Under the pieces are notes generated by a model, which saw nothing but the letters and a program-made list of their open reading frames with translations, made no database searches and was not told where the DNA came from. From Collinsella aerofaciens (lineage in GTDB: Bacteria; Actinomycetota; Coriobacteriia; Coriobacteriales; Coriobacteriaceae), in contig NZ_SPFO01000003.1 of NCBI RefSeq assembly GCF_005845035.1, forward strand, positions 62,001 through 126,000: 64,000 nucleotides of DNA, written 5' to 3'. Shown in pieces: positions 1 to 8,109 of the stretch (the stretch's first letter is position 1; every line of letters starts with the position of its first letter). Position numbers and translations under genes: made by a program.

Positions 1-746
1 AGCGCGAGACCGGCGCACATGTCGCCTTTATCAATCTGTCCGGCGGTGTGGGTATCCCCTACCTGCCCGAGCAGCAGGCTAACGACATTCACGCCATCGG
101 TGAGGGCGTACACGCAGCCTACGACGAGATTCTGGTCCCCGCCGGCATGGGCGATGTGGCGATCTGCACCGAGATGGGTCGCTTTATGATGGGCCCCTAC
201 GGATGCCTGGTCACCAAGGCCATCCACGAGAAGCAGATCTACAAGGACTATATCGGCGTGGACGCCAGTGCCGTCGATCTGATTCGTCCTGCCATGTATG
301 GCGCTTACCACCACATTACGGTGATGGGCCAGCTGGGTGGCGACGACAAGACCACAGCGCCCGTCACGGACACCTACGACATCACGGGCAATCTGTGCGA
401 GAACAACGACAAGTTCGCCATCGATCGCGAGCTGCCGCATATCGACATGGGCGACCTGCTTGTGATCCACGATACCGGCGCGCATGGCTACTCCATGGGC
501 TACAACTACAATGGACGCCTGCGCTCCGCCGAGGTCCTGTTGCGCCCCGATGGCTCGGCCGACCTCATCCGCCGCGCCGAGCGCCCGGGCGATTACTTTG
601 CCACGCTCGACGTGCTGCCGAGCGGCCGAGAGCTGCTGGCCAAGTCGCGCGCCGAAAGTGCCCGCCGTCGCGCCCAAGACGAGCGCCTGGCAGTCGCCGC
701 CCAATGGAACAAACGCATCCAGATCGCGGACGCGAAGGAGAAGAAC
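1..746 (+). CDS. lysA: diaminopimelate decarboxylase, 3' part, open into dapA
   Basis: C-terminal half of LysA, the PLP enzyme that decarboxylates meso-diaminopimelate to L-lysine. The frame is already open at the window edge (codons from base 3), so the N-terminal PLP-lysine domain lies upstream. Visible family blocks are LSGGVGIPY, the EMGRFMMGP stretch, and a C-terminal HDTGAHGYSMGYNYNGRLR active-site block. After the usual end of the fold there is a charged tail of about 40 residues. No stop codon occurs: the frame continues into dapA at 747. Either the product is a LysA-DapA fusion, or dapA is re-initiated from its own ribosome site, or a stop was lost or sequenced wrongly. Confidence 0.9.
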
Positions 747-1637
747 ATGGACATCCGCAATCTCGAGGGCTCAATCGTCGCCCTCGTCACGCCGTTTAAA
801 AAGGATGGCAGTGTCGACTTTGACGCACTCGAGCGCCTTATCGATTTCCACCTGCAAAACGGCACCGACGCCATCCTCACCCTGGGCACCACCGGCGAGA
901 GCGCCACGATGACCGACGACGAGGACAACTCCGTCGTCGCCGCCGTGGTCAAGCATGTTGCAGGACGCGTCCCCGTCATTGCCGGCTCGGGCTCCAACTC
1001 CACGCAGACCATGCTCACCAAGTCGCTTACTTACCAGGGCTTGGGAGCCGACGGCCTGCTGCTCATTACCCCCTACTACAACAAGTCCAACGAAGAGGGT
1101 ATCTATCAGCACTTTAAGACCGTCGCCGATGCCGTGGACATCCCCTGCATCCTGTACAACATCCCCGGCCGCTGCGGCTGCGGTATCAGCGAGCGCAACG
1201 TAGAGCGCCTGGCCGCGCACCCCAACATCATGGGTATTAAGGAGGCCTCGGGCAACGTCGCCTACGCGGCCAAGATCGCCCACCTGCTGTCAGACGACTT
1301 CCGCATGTACTCGGGCGAGGACGCGCTTACCGTGCCGCTCATGAGCCTGGGCGCCTCGGGCACCATCAGCGTGTGGGCAGACGTGCAGCCGCAGCTCGTG
1401 CATGACATGTGCCGCGCCTATTTGGACGGTGACGTGGCGCGTGCCCGCGATATCCAAATTGCCGGCCAGCCGCTCATCAATGCCCTCTTTAGTGAGGTCA
1501 GCCCCATCCCCGTCAAAGAGGCGCTCGCCCAGATGGGTATGATCGAGGCAAACTACCGCATGCCGCTGTGCCCCATGGCAGACGACACGCGCTCTGCACT
1601 TACCGATGCTCTGAAGGGGGCTGGTCTGCTTGATTAA
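747..1637 (+). CDS. dapA: 4-hydroxy-tetrahydrodipicolinate synthase
   Basis: Condenses pyruvate with aspartate semialdehyde, the committed step of DAP/lysine synthesis. Counting from the ATG at 747 the protein is 296 residues, the normal family length. It has the LGTTGES pyruvate-binding loop (about 46-52), Tyr137 in the LYNIPGR block, Arg142, and the Schiff-base Lys165 in IMGIKEASG. An AAGGAG ribosome site lies 6 bases before the ATG, inside lysA coding sequence. This supports independent initiation although the upstream frame runs straight through. dapB begins before dapA ends (8-base overlap). Confidence 0.95.
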   Translation: MDIRNLEGSIVALVTPFKKDGSVDFDALERLIDFHLQNGTDAILTLGTTGESATMTDDEDNSVVAAVVKHVAGRVPVIAGSGSNSTQTMLTKSLTYQGLGADGLLLITPYYNKSNEEGIYQHFKTVADAVDIPCILYNIPGRCGCGISERNVERLAAHPNIMGIKEASGNVAYAAKIAHLLSDDFRMYSGEDALTVPLMSLGASGTISVWADVQPQLVHDMCRAYLDGDVARARDIQIAGQPLINALFSEVSPIPVKEALAQMGMIEANYRMPLCPMADDTRSALTDALKGAGLLD

Positions 1638-2370
1638 GACCGTCATTATGGGAACGGGCCGCATGGGCTCGCTCATCCGCACCACCGCCGAGGGCGTTGT
1701 CGACGCCGCCGGTCAACCCGTTTTTGATATCGTGGCCCAGATTGGCTTCGATTTGAGCAAGCTCGAGAACGCACCGGCTGCCGATGTGATTATCGACTTC
1801 TCGAACGTCGTGACCTTCGATGCCGTCGTCGCCTATGTCGAGCGCACGGGCGCGGCGTTGGTCTCGGGCACCACAGGCTACACCCCCGAGCAGATGGACC
1901 GTCTGCGTGAGCTGAGCCAGAACACCCGCGTTATGCACTCGGGCAATTACTCCATCGGCATCGCAGCCCTGCGTCATCTAGTGGCCCAGGCCACGCGCGA
2001 GTTGCCCGGCTTTGACTGCGAAATCGTCGAGACGCACCATAACCAAAAGGTCGATGCCCCCAGCGGCACTGCCAAGTTGTTGCTCGATGCCGTCGTCGAA
2101 GCCGAGCCCGAGGCAGGCTACCACCCCGTCTATGGCCGCGAGGGCATGTGCGGAGCGCGCGACCCCAAGGAAATCGGCATGCACTCGCTGCGCGGTGGCA
2201 CTGTCGCCGGCGTGCACGAAGTGAGATTCTTTGGCCAGGACGAGGAAGTCACGCTCACGCATCGCGCCACGAGCCGTCAGATCTTCGTCAACGGCGCCCT
2301 GGCAGCCGCGCAGAAGCTCGTCGCCCGCGAACCCGGCTTCTACACCTTCGACCAGGTCATGTTTGCCTAA
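1630..2370 (+). CDS. dapB: 4-hydroxy-tetrahydrodipicolinate reductase
   Basis: NAD(P)H-dependent reductase, the second committed step toward DAP. The start is TTG at 1630, giving an 8-base overlap with dapA and implying translational coupling. The 246-residue protein shows the N-terminal nucleotide loop MGTGRMG (7-13), the SGTTG block near 79-83, the catalytic ETHHNQK segment with His136/137 and Lys140, and the SGT substrate loop (145-147). Family length is normal. It sits between dapA and dapH in the same operon. Confidence 0.95.
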   Translation: MIKTVIMGTGRMGSLIRTTAEGVVDAAGQPVFDIVAQIGFDLSKLENAPAADVIIDFSNVVTFDAVVAYVERTGAALVSGTTGYTPEQMDRLRELSQNTRVMHSGNYSIGIAALRHLVAQATRELPGFDCEIVETHHNQKVDAPSGTAKLLLDAVVEAEPEAGYHPVYGREGMCGARDPKEIGMHSLRGGTVAGVHEVRFFGQDEEVTLTHRATSRQIFVNGALAAAQKLVAREPGFYTFDQVMFA

Positions 2371-2409
2371 CCAGGTATCAACCGAATCCACCCAAAGGAG
2401 AGACAGCAA

Positions 2410-3129
2410 ATGAGCAATGCAGCCGAGATGGATGCCCAGGAGATTATCAACTACATCGCCACCGCGCCCAAAAAGACACCTGTCAAGCTATACGTGCGCG
2501 AGAAGCCCGGCATGAAGGTTGCCTGGGGCAATGCACACGTCTACGGCGGTCGTCGTGGCAAGACCGTCTTTGGTGACTGGGATGAGCTCAAGGCAATCCT
2601 CGGCGCCAACGCCGACTCCATCGACTACTACGACGTCGAGAACGACTGCCGCAACTCCGCCGTGCCCATGCTCGACCTCAAGGGCATCAACGCCCGCATC
2701 GAGCCGGGCGCGATCATCCGTGACCGCGTCGAGATCGGCGATCGCGCCGTCATCATGATGGGTGCCATCATCAACATCGGCTCCGTCATTGGCGAAGGCT
2801 CCATGATCGACATGGGCGCCGTGCTGGGCGGCCGCGCCACCGTGGGTAAGAACTGCCACATCGGCGCTGGCACCGTGCTGGCAGGCGTCGTGGAGCCCGC
2901 CAGCGCCACGCCCGTCATCATCGAGGACGATGTCATGATCGGCGCCAATGCTGTGGTCCTGGAGGGCGTGCACGTGGGCAAGGGTGCTGTCGTTGCCGCC
3001 GGCGCCGTGTGCGTCGAGGACGTCCCCGCCGGCGCCGTCGTGGCCGGTGTCCCCGCCCGCGTCATCAAGATGCGCGACGAGAAGACCGACAGCAAGACCG
3101 GTCTGGAAGAGGGCTTACGTCAACTTTAA
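2410..3129 (+). CDS. dapH: tetrahydrodipicolinate N-acetyltransferase
   Basis: Acetylates tetrahydrodipicolinate in the acetylase branch of the DAP pathway. An N-terminal alpha/beta domain of about 90 residues is followed by left-handed beta-helix hexapeptide repeats (about 90-220), seen as recurrent I/V-G-X-X-A/G units such as [12 protein letters not shown] and [14 protein letters not shown]. The 239-residue length fits DapH rather than the larger DapD. The ribosome site AAAGGAGA precedes the ATG. It is the last gene of the lysA-dapA-dapB-dapH unit and is followed at once by a hairpin terminator. The matching N-acetyl-DAP aminotransferase and deacetylase are not adjacent. Confidence 0.93.
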   Translation: MSNAAEMDAQEIINYIATAPKKTPVKLYVREKPGMKVAWGNAHVYGGRRGKTVFGDWDELKAILGANADSIDYYDVENDCRNSAVPMLDLKGINARIEPGAIIRDRVEIGDRAVIMMGAIINIGSVIGEGSMIDMGAVLGGRATVGKNCHIGAGTVLAGVVEPASATPVIIEDDVMIGANAVVLEGVHVGKGAVVAAGAVCVEDVPAGAVVAGVPARVIKMRDEKTDSKTGLEEGLRQL

Positions 3130-3134
3130 TAGTT

Positions 3135-3159
3135 ACGCGGTTTTGACAAACCGCGTTTT
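3135..3159 (+). terminator. rho-independent terminator of the dap operon
   Basis: An 8-bp GC-rich stem (3136-3143 with 3148-3155), a TGAC loop and a T-run, starting 6 bases after the dapH stop. Confidence 0.8.
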
Positions 3160-3212
3160 CGCTGACGTATGCTCAACCTGCGGCGCAATGTCAGCAACCA
3201 AGCCGAAAACAA

Positions 3213-3252
3213 AAAAGACCGAAGTCCCGAAGGGCTTCGGCCTTTGTTTTTC
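3213..3252. terminator. bidirectional terminator between convergent genes
   Basis: CCGAAG (3219-3224) pairs with CTTCGG (3235-3240). T-rich sequence follows on the plus strand, and an A-run (3213-3217) becomes a T-run on the minus strand. It lies between convergent dapH and the NA37-family gene. Confidence 0.75.
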
Positions 3253-3271
3253 TGCAACGTCCAAGCGCAGC

Positions 3272-4276
3272 TTATCGATTCTCAATACTTCCGATGTTCT
3301 TGAGCTCGATAGAGATGAGGCCGTTGGGCTCATTGACGAACTCAATGTACTCGGAATTCGAACCCATCTCTGCCGGGAAGCTGATCTCGATACCCGTGTC
3401 GGTACGAATCTTGTGATTGCGCACCGCCGCGCGTTCGACCTGCTTGCGCTCCACGGGCACACGCTCAGGCACCTTCTCCTCGGTCAGTGCCGCGCGCACG
3501 CTCTCCTTGATGACCGGTTCGTCCTCAAAGACCTCGTCGACGATATCCCAAGGCGGCAGCTCCTCGTCATCCTCGACCTTCTCGGCAACAGCAGCCTTAA
3601 CCTTGGCGAGCGCTACGGCCGTATTGGCACCGTGCTCCTCGGCGACTTCCTCGACCACACGCGTCACGGTGTCGATGACCTCCTTGCCCGATACGCCCGT
3701 GTCGCACTGCAGCAGGCCATCGGGGATAAGCATACGGTCCTCGCCGGCGATCTTGCGTTTCTTGTCCACATAGCCGATCTCCATGGTGCTTGCACGCACG
3801 ATTGCATAGCTCGGCACCTTTTGCGAAGGGTTCGGCAGAATGGCATAGTGGCGCGCGATGTCGTTACGCACCTCGCCCTCTTCGCGACCCACCTCGTGCA
3901 TGAATGCCTGCTTGGAGCCCAGCAGCATCACGGCAAACCAGCGGGCATCCTCATCGTCGTCAAAGTCCGCCACAAGCACGTCGGTGGACTCGGCTTTCTC
4001 AGCCTTAGTGAGTTCGGAAGAGATAAACTCCGCAATCTGCTGCGACAGGTCCACGAACTCGCGCTCGCCAAAGAAATAGCCCTTGAGCTCGCCGCCAAAC
4101 GCAGAGTTCTCGGCAAACGTGGCGCGTTTATTGTCGGCCGAGGTACGTGCGCGGCGCAGATGCGTGGTCACGAAGTTGCGCACGGTACGGCTCTCGATAT
4201 CGAGCTCGCGTTGGCTCATGACGTTGACGGCAGAGTCAAAGTCCAGGATATGCAGAATCGCGTGATTGATTTTCAT
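3272..4276 (-). CDS. nucleoid-associated protein, NA37/YejK-like
   Basis: Resembles the 37-kDa nucleoid-associated protein family (NA37, YejK/NdpA), which bind DNA or the nucleoid with poorly defined roles. It begins MKINHAILHILDF, typical of the Gram-positive branch, and contains the acidic ADFDDDEDARWFAVMLL block and a VPSYAIVRASTMEIGYV-like central segment. I chose the start at 4276. An in-frame ATG nine bases upstream (4285) has a poorer ribosome-site distance. The gene is monocistronic and convergent with the dap operon. No DNA-binding motif is obvious, so assignment rests on overall family resemblance. Confidence 0.75.
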   Translation of the reverse strand: MKINHAILHILDFDSAVNVMSQRELDIESRTVRNFVTTHLRRARTSADNKRATFAENSAFGGELKGYFFGEREFVDLSQQIAEFISSELTKAEKAESTDVLVADFDDDEDARWFAVMLLGSKQAFMHEVGREEGEVRNDIARHYAILPNPSQKVPSYAIVRASTMEIGYVDKKRKIAGEDRMLIPDGLLQCDTGVSGKEVIDTVTRVVEEVAEEHGANTAVALAKVKAAVAEKVEDDEELPPWDIVDEVFEDEPVIKESVRAALTEEKVPERVPVERKQVERAAVRNHKIRTDTGIEISFPAEMGSNSEYIEFVNEPNGLISIELKNIGSIENR

Positions 4277-4387
4277 ATACGGCATTCCGTTCTAGATTGA
4301 TTTCGGCACGAATCAGTATAGCGGTCGAGCCCGCCCCAGGCGCATCGAAGATTGGCGCATCGGGGACAGGTTGCTTTGTATCAATGG

Positions 4388-5548
4388 CTAGCGCAGGAGC
4401 TCGGACTGCCAAGCCTCGAGCTGTTCTGCCAAACTCTTGCCGGCAGCGGGCACGTCGATCTGGGGTCGTTTGGGCAACAGTGCGCATTTAAGGATTGCCA
4501 CGATGGTCTGCGAGACAAAGCGTCGTGTATCCTTGTCAAAGCCTTGCGCAGCCTGGAGCATCACGGGCAGGCTCTCGCGCAGATTCCCAGCGATATCCGC
4601 AAACCGCTCAGCACCCGTAGCCTCAAACACGGAGAACAACGCATCTACAAAACGCTCGCGTTCGCTAGGCGACACTGCAAGCAGCATCTCGCGAATGGAA
4701 CCATCAACGTATCGAGCACCGGCGGACAGGCGCTCACAGTACACGAAGTCGTGACCATCAACCACCCAGCTAAAGGGATTGTGCTGCAGCAGGCTGAACT
4801 CGGTGCTCTCAACGATGGCATAGTCCTCCTGTGTCTCGAGCATCATGCCAAAGATCGACGATCGAGGTAGCGTCTTGTCGATTCGACCGGAAAGATCGGC
4901 AAAGGCGTTGCCGTTCAGAAACTCCTCGACGAAGCCCGGACCATCATGGGAATACGCCCGTTCGATTCGCTCACGGGCGACATCGGAGCACATCGCCGCA
5001 CCGTACACCGCAAGGTTTCCGCCCTTGGAATGACCTCCGCACAAAAGCGGCCCGTCAATCGCATCCGCCGCCTCGTCCACATAACGCGCCGCGGATTCCT
5101 GGGCCGGCACAGGACACCGGAACGCCATGTTAAAATCCTCTTTCCAGCCCACAATCGTGCTGTCGGTCCCCCGGAAGGAAAGATAGCTAAACCCCGCCGG
5201 AAACCGGAACGCCATGGCTGCAAACTGCTCCGTCGCCACCACATCGCTCACGGCACGATAGCCGCAAACGTGCACGCCGCGGTATCTGGGATTTGCTGCC
5301 ACGGCCTCCAACAAGGCCCTGCTCCCCTCTGGATCCCACAAGTCGTCAATCATGTCCCGATAGCACTCGGCACGCAGCAGCTCGCGTACGTCTAGGCCCT
5401 GCCAGTTCGTCAGCTCCGCCATATCACCCGGCAAACGCAAATAGGACAACCACGCAAAGACCAGGCTGTCCACCGCGCAGAACGGCCGCTCCTCAAACGG
5501 ATCAAACGCCGTCTGAGCATAGGTCAAAAAATTAGGCGAATCCGACAT
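4388..5548 (-). CDS. DUF2974 (Mbeg1-like) alpha/beta-hydrolase
   Basis: A 386-residue lipase-like hydrolase of the DUF2974 type. It has the SFRGTD oxyanion block (about 124-129) and the nucleophile elbow GGHSKGGN with Ser174. The N-terminal region (FCAVDSLVFAWLSYL) is typical of the family. No signal peptide is seen, so it is probably cytoplasmic. Substrate is unknown. It stands alone, with a GGGACAGG-type repeat just beyond its 3' end and another such motif upstream of its start. Confidence 0.75.
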   Translation of the reverse strand: MSDSPNFLTYAQTAFDPFEERPFCAVDSLVFAWLSYLRLPGDMAELTNWQGLDVRELLRAECYRDMIDDLWDPEGSRALLEAVAANPRYRGVHVCGYRAVSDVVATEQFAAMAFRFPAGFSYLSFRGTDSTIVGWKEDFNMAFRCPVPAQESAARYVDEAADAIDGPLLCGGHSKGGNLAVYGAAMCSDVARERIERAYSHDGPGFVEEFLNGNAFADLSGRIDKTLPRSSIFGMMLETQEDYAIVESTEFSLLQHNPFSWVVDGHDFVYCERLSAGARYVDGSIREMLLAVSPSERERFVDALFSVFEATGAERFADIAGNLRESLPVMLQAAQGFDKDTRRFVSQTIVAILKCALLPKRPQIDVPAAGKSLAEQLEAWQSELLR

Positions 5549-5607
5549 GGCCCTCCCATCAACTATGGTGCATTGGGATGGTGCATTGGGGTCAGGTTAC
5601 TTTGCAC

Positions 5608-5645
5608 CAAAAAGGCGCCCGGACCGTGTGGGCCCGGACGCCTTC
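5608..5645 (-). terminator. terminator of ldh
   Basis: On the minus strand a 13-bp GC-rich stem is followed by five Ts, about 30 bases past the ldh stop. Confidence 0.8.
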
Positions 5646-5675
5646 ATTGTAGCTTTTCGCTCTAGCGAGCTTGAT

Positions 5676-6626
5676 TTAGCAGGAGAAATCGACGCTGTCG
5701 ATGATGTCCTTGAGGGCCTTGGCGGAGACGGTGAGCTCATGCTGCTCGTCGTCGTTCAGCGGCACGGGGACGCGGCAGACAACGCCGTCGCGGCCAACGA
5801 CGGTCGGCATGGAGATGGCAAGATCGGACAGGCCATACTCGCCCACCATGAGCGAAGAGACGGGCAGAACGGTCTGCTCATCGCGCATGACGGCGGTGCA
5901 GATGCGCTTGACGGCCATGGCGACGCCATAGTAGGTGGCGTGCTTCTTCTCGATGATGGTGTAGGCGGAGTTCTTGACGTCCTCGGCGATGCGCTTCTCG
6001 GCAGCCTCATGCTCCAAGTGGCCGTGAAGCTCACAGAAAGTGTTCAGCGGAACGCCGGCAACCTGAGCGCTGGACCAAGCGACAAACTCGGAGTCGCCGT
6101 GCTCGCCCATGACATAGGCCTGGACATCGCGCGGGTCAACCTCGACGTGGGCACCAAGCATCTGCTGCAGGCGGCCGGTGTCGAGCACGGTACCGGAACC
6201 GATGACGTGGCCCTCGGGCAGGCCGGACATCTTGATGGCGGCGTAGGTCAGAACATCGACCGGGTTGGAGACGATTAACAGAATGCCGTCGAAGCCGGAC
6301 TTCTTAATCTCGGGAATAATGGACTTGAAGATGCTGACGTTCTTGTTGACCAGGTCCAGGCGGGTCTCACCGGGCTTCTGGGCAGCGCCAGCAGTGACGA
6401 CGATCATGGCGGCGTCGGCGACATCGGAATAATCGCCGGCGTAGATCTTCATCGGCTCGGCAAACGTCATGCCGTGCGCGATATCCAGGGCCTCACCCTC
6501 GGCACGGTTCTTGTCCACGTCGATGAGGACCATCTCGGAGAACAGACCACTCTGCATCAGTGCGAACGCCGAAGACGAACCGACGAAACCGCAGCCGACA
6601 ATAGCGACCTTCTTCTCGTTAACCAT
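5676..6626 (-). CDS. ldh: L-lactate dehydrogenase
   Basis: Reduces pyruvate to L-lactate with NADH, a fermentative NAD-regenerating step. From the ATG at 6626 (ribosome site GGGAG, 7 bases upstream) the protein is 316 residues. Features are the Rossmann loop VGCGFVGSS (10-18), the substrate loop AQKPGETR with Gln83 and Arg89 (Gln here favours lactate over malate dehydrogenase), Asp149, Arg152, and catalytic His176 in GEHGDSE. It is monocistronic, with a hairpin in its leader. Confidence 0.95.
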   Translation of the reverse strand: MVNEKKVAIVGCGFVGSSSAFALMQSGLFSEMVLIDVDKNRAEGEALDIAHGMTFAEPMKIYAGDYSDVADAAMIVVTAGAAQKPGETRLDLVNKNVSIFKSIIPEIKKSGFDGILLIVSNPVDVLTYAAIKMSGLPEGHVIGSGTVLDTGRLQQMLGAHVEVDPRDVQAYVMGEHGDSEFVAWSSAQVAGVPLNTFCELHGHLEHEAAEKRIAEDVKNSAYTIIEKKHATYYGVAMAVKRICTAVMRDEQTVLPVSSLMVGEYGLSDLAISMPTVVGRDGVVCRVPVPLNDDEQHELTVSAKALKDIIDSVDFSC

Positions 6627-6652
6627 TAGAAACTCCCATCTCTCTCCACAAA

Positions 6653-6683
6653 CAAGCCGCCCGGGAACGACCCGAGCGGCTTG
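6653..6683 (-). promoter_or_regulatory. hairpin in the ldh leader
   Basis: CAAGCCGC (6653-6660) pairs with GCGGCTTG (6676-6683), with further GC pairing inside, 26 bases upstream of the ldh ATG. On the minus strand it is followed by a weak T-rich stretch. It could end transcripts from the aminotransferase gene or attenuate ldh; the sequence does not decide. Confidence 0.5.
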
Positions 6684-6827
6684 CCGTAATCCCAATACAT
6701 CCAATCGGGACTTTGATTATGCCCCTATTCGCAGCCAAAAATCGACCGTTTACCGAAATTGTTTGCAGTATTCGTAAAATAACTGCACGAAATCGATTTC
6801 GAGCTATTGACGAGTCGAAATAACTTT

Positions 6828-7991
6828 CTAATACAGGCCCGCCTCGCGAATGGCCTCGACAGCCAAAGCGATCTGATCGGGCGGCAGGACCAGCGCCATG
6901 CGCACGTGTCCCTCGCCCGAAGGACCAAAGCTCGCGCCCGGCGTCACCACAACGCCGGCCTTCTCCATGAGCTCCTCGCAAAACGCCATGGAATCGGTGC
7001 GACCACCGGGAAGCTTGGCCCACACAAACATAGAGCCATGTGCGTTGGGACGCTCCCAGCCCAGGCCCTCAAGACCGTCGCACAGGGCATCGCGGCGCTC
7101 CTGGTACTTCAGACGCTGCGCCTCGACCTCATCGCGCGGGCCATTAAGGCACGCGATGGCGGCCTTCTGGATCGGGAAGAACATACCAAAGTCGATCTGG
7201 CTGCGCAGCTTGGCAAAGGCAGAGACCACGTCCTCGCGGCCGACCAAAAAGCCGATACGCGCACCGGTGACGTTAAACGACTTGGAGAGCGAGAAGAACT
7301 CAACGCCCACCTCGAGCGCGCCGGGATACTGCAAGAAGCTGCCGCCCGGCTCGCCGTCGAACACGATGTCGGAGTATGCGTTGTCATGGACGATGAGCAG
7401 GTCGTGCTCGCGGGCGAAAGCGATGATCTCCTCGTAGACCTCGGGCGTGCCCACCGAGCCGACCGGGTTCGCGGGCAGCGACACGATCATATACTTGGCA
7501 CGATCGGCCACCTCGGGATCGATACCCGCCACATAGGGCAGGTAATTGTGCTCGGCAACCAGCGGATAGTATTCGAGCTTGGCATCGGCGATCTTGGCAC
7601 CCGCCTCAAAGACCGGGTAGCACGGATCGGGAACCAGAATGGTGTCGCCCGGATCGAGCAGGGCCAGGCCCAAATGACCCACGCCCTCCTGCGTGCCGTT
7701 GCACGACTGCACCATGGACGGCGTAATGCCCGAAACGCCAAAGCGGCGCTCATAGTAATCGCACACGGCCTGCTTGAGTTCGGGCAGGTCGCGCAGGGCA
7801 TACTTCCACATCTCGGGATCTTGAGCTGCCTGCGTGAGCGCCTCGACCACGTGGTTGTACGGCTTAAAGTCGGGCGTGCCCACGCTCATGTTATAAATGG
7901 TCTTGCCCTGGGCCTTCAGCGCGAGCAGTTTGTTGTTGAGCGAGGCGAAAACCTCCGCGCCAAAGCGGTCGAGACGCTGCGATGCCTGCAT
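6828..7991 (-). CDS. class I/II aminotransferase (PatA/DapL-like)
   Basis: PLP-dependent fold-type I aminotransferase. From the ATG at 7991 (ribosome site AAAGGTGG) it is 387 residues. Visible are NPVG with Asn175, Asp203, Tyr206, the PLP-binding Lys237 in SLSKSFNVTGAR, and Arg245. A longer in-frame reading upstream lacks a ribosome site and crosses a terminator, so it was rejected. Its sequence style suits enzymes annotated as LL-DAP or N-acetyl-LL-DAP aminotransferases. Because dapH is in the window and needs such a partner, this gene is a candidate for that step, but substrate is not provable here. Confidence 0.85.
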   Translation of the reverse strand: MQASQRLDRFGAEVFASLNNKLLALKAQGKTIYNMSVGTPDFKPYNHVVEALTQAAQDPEMWKYALRDLPELKQAVCDYYERRFGVSGITPSMVQSCNGTQEGVGHLGLALLDPGDTILVPDPCYPVFEAGAKIADAKLEYYPLVAEHNYLPYVAGIDPEVADRAKYMIVSLPANPVGSVGTPEVYEEIIAFAREHDLLIVHDNAYSDIVFDGEPGGSFLQYPGALEVGVEFFSLSKSFNVTGARIGFLVGREDVVSAFAKLRSQIDFGMFFPIQKAAIACLNGPRDEVEAQRLKYQERRDALCDGLEGLGWERPNAHGSMFVWAKLPGGRTDSMAFCEELMEKAGVVVTPGASFGPSGEGHVRMALVLPPDQIALAVEAIREAGLY

Positions 7992-8009
7992 GGTGCCACC
8001 TTTCGATAT

Positions 8010-8042
8010 AAAAAACGCGGCGCTCCGACAAGAGCGCCGCGC
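8010..8042 (-). terminator. terminator after nadE, upstream of the aminotransferase
   Basis: A 9-bp stem (8016-8024 with 8033-8041) followed by TTTTTT on the minus strand. It ends 19 bases before the aminotransferase ATG, so it also lies in that gene's leader. Confidence 0.8.
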
Positions 8043-8109
8043 GATACGGGCCATCAGATTGCAAAAGTGTAACGCTTGCAACCCCCGTATTGGTTCAATT
8101 TAGCCAACC

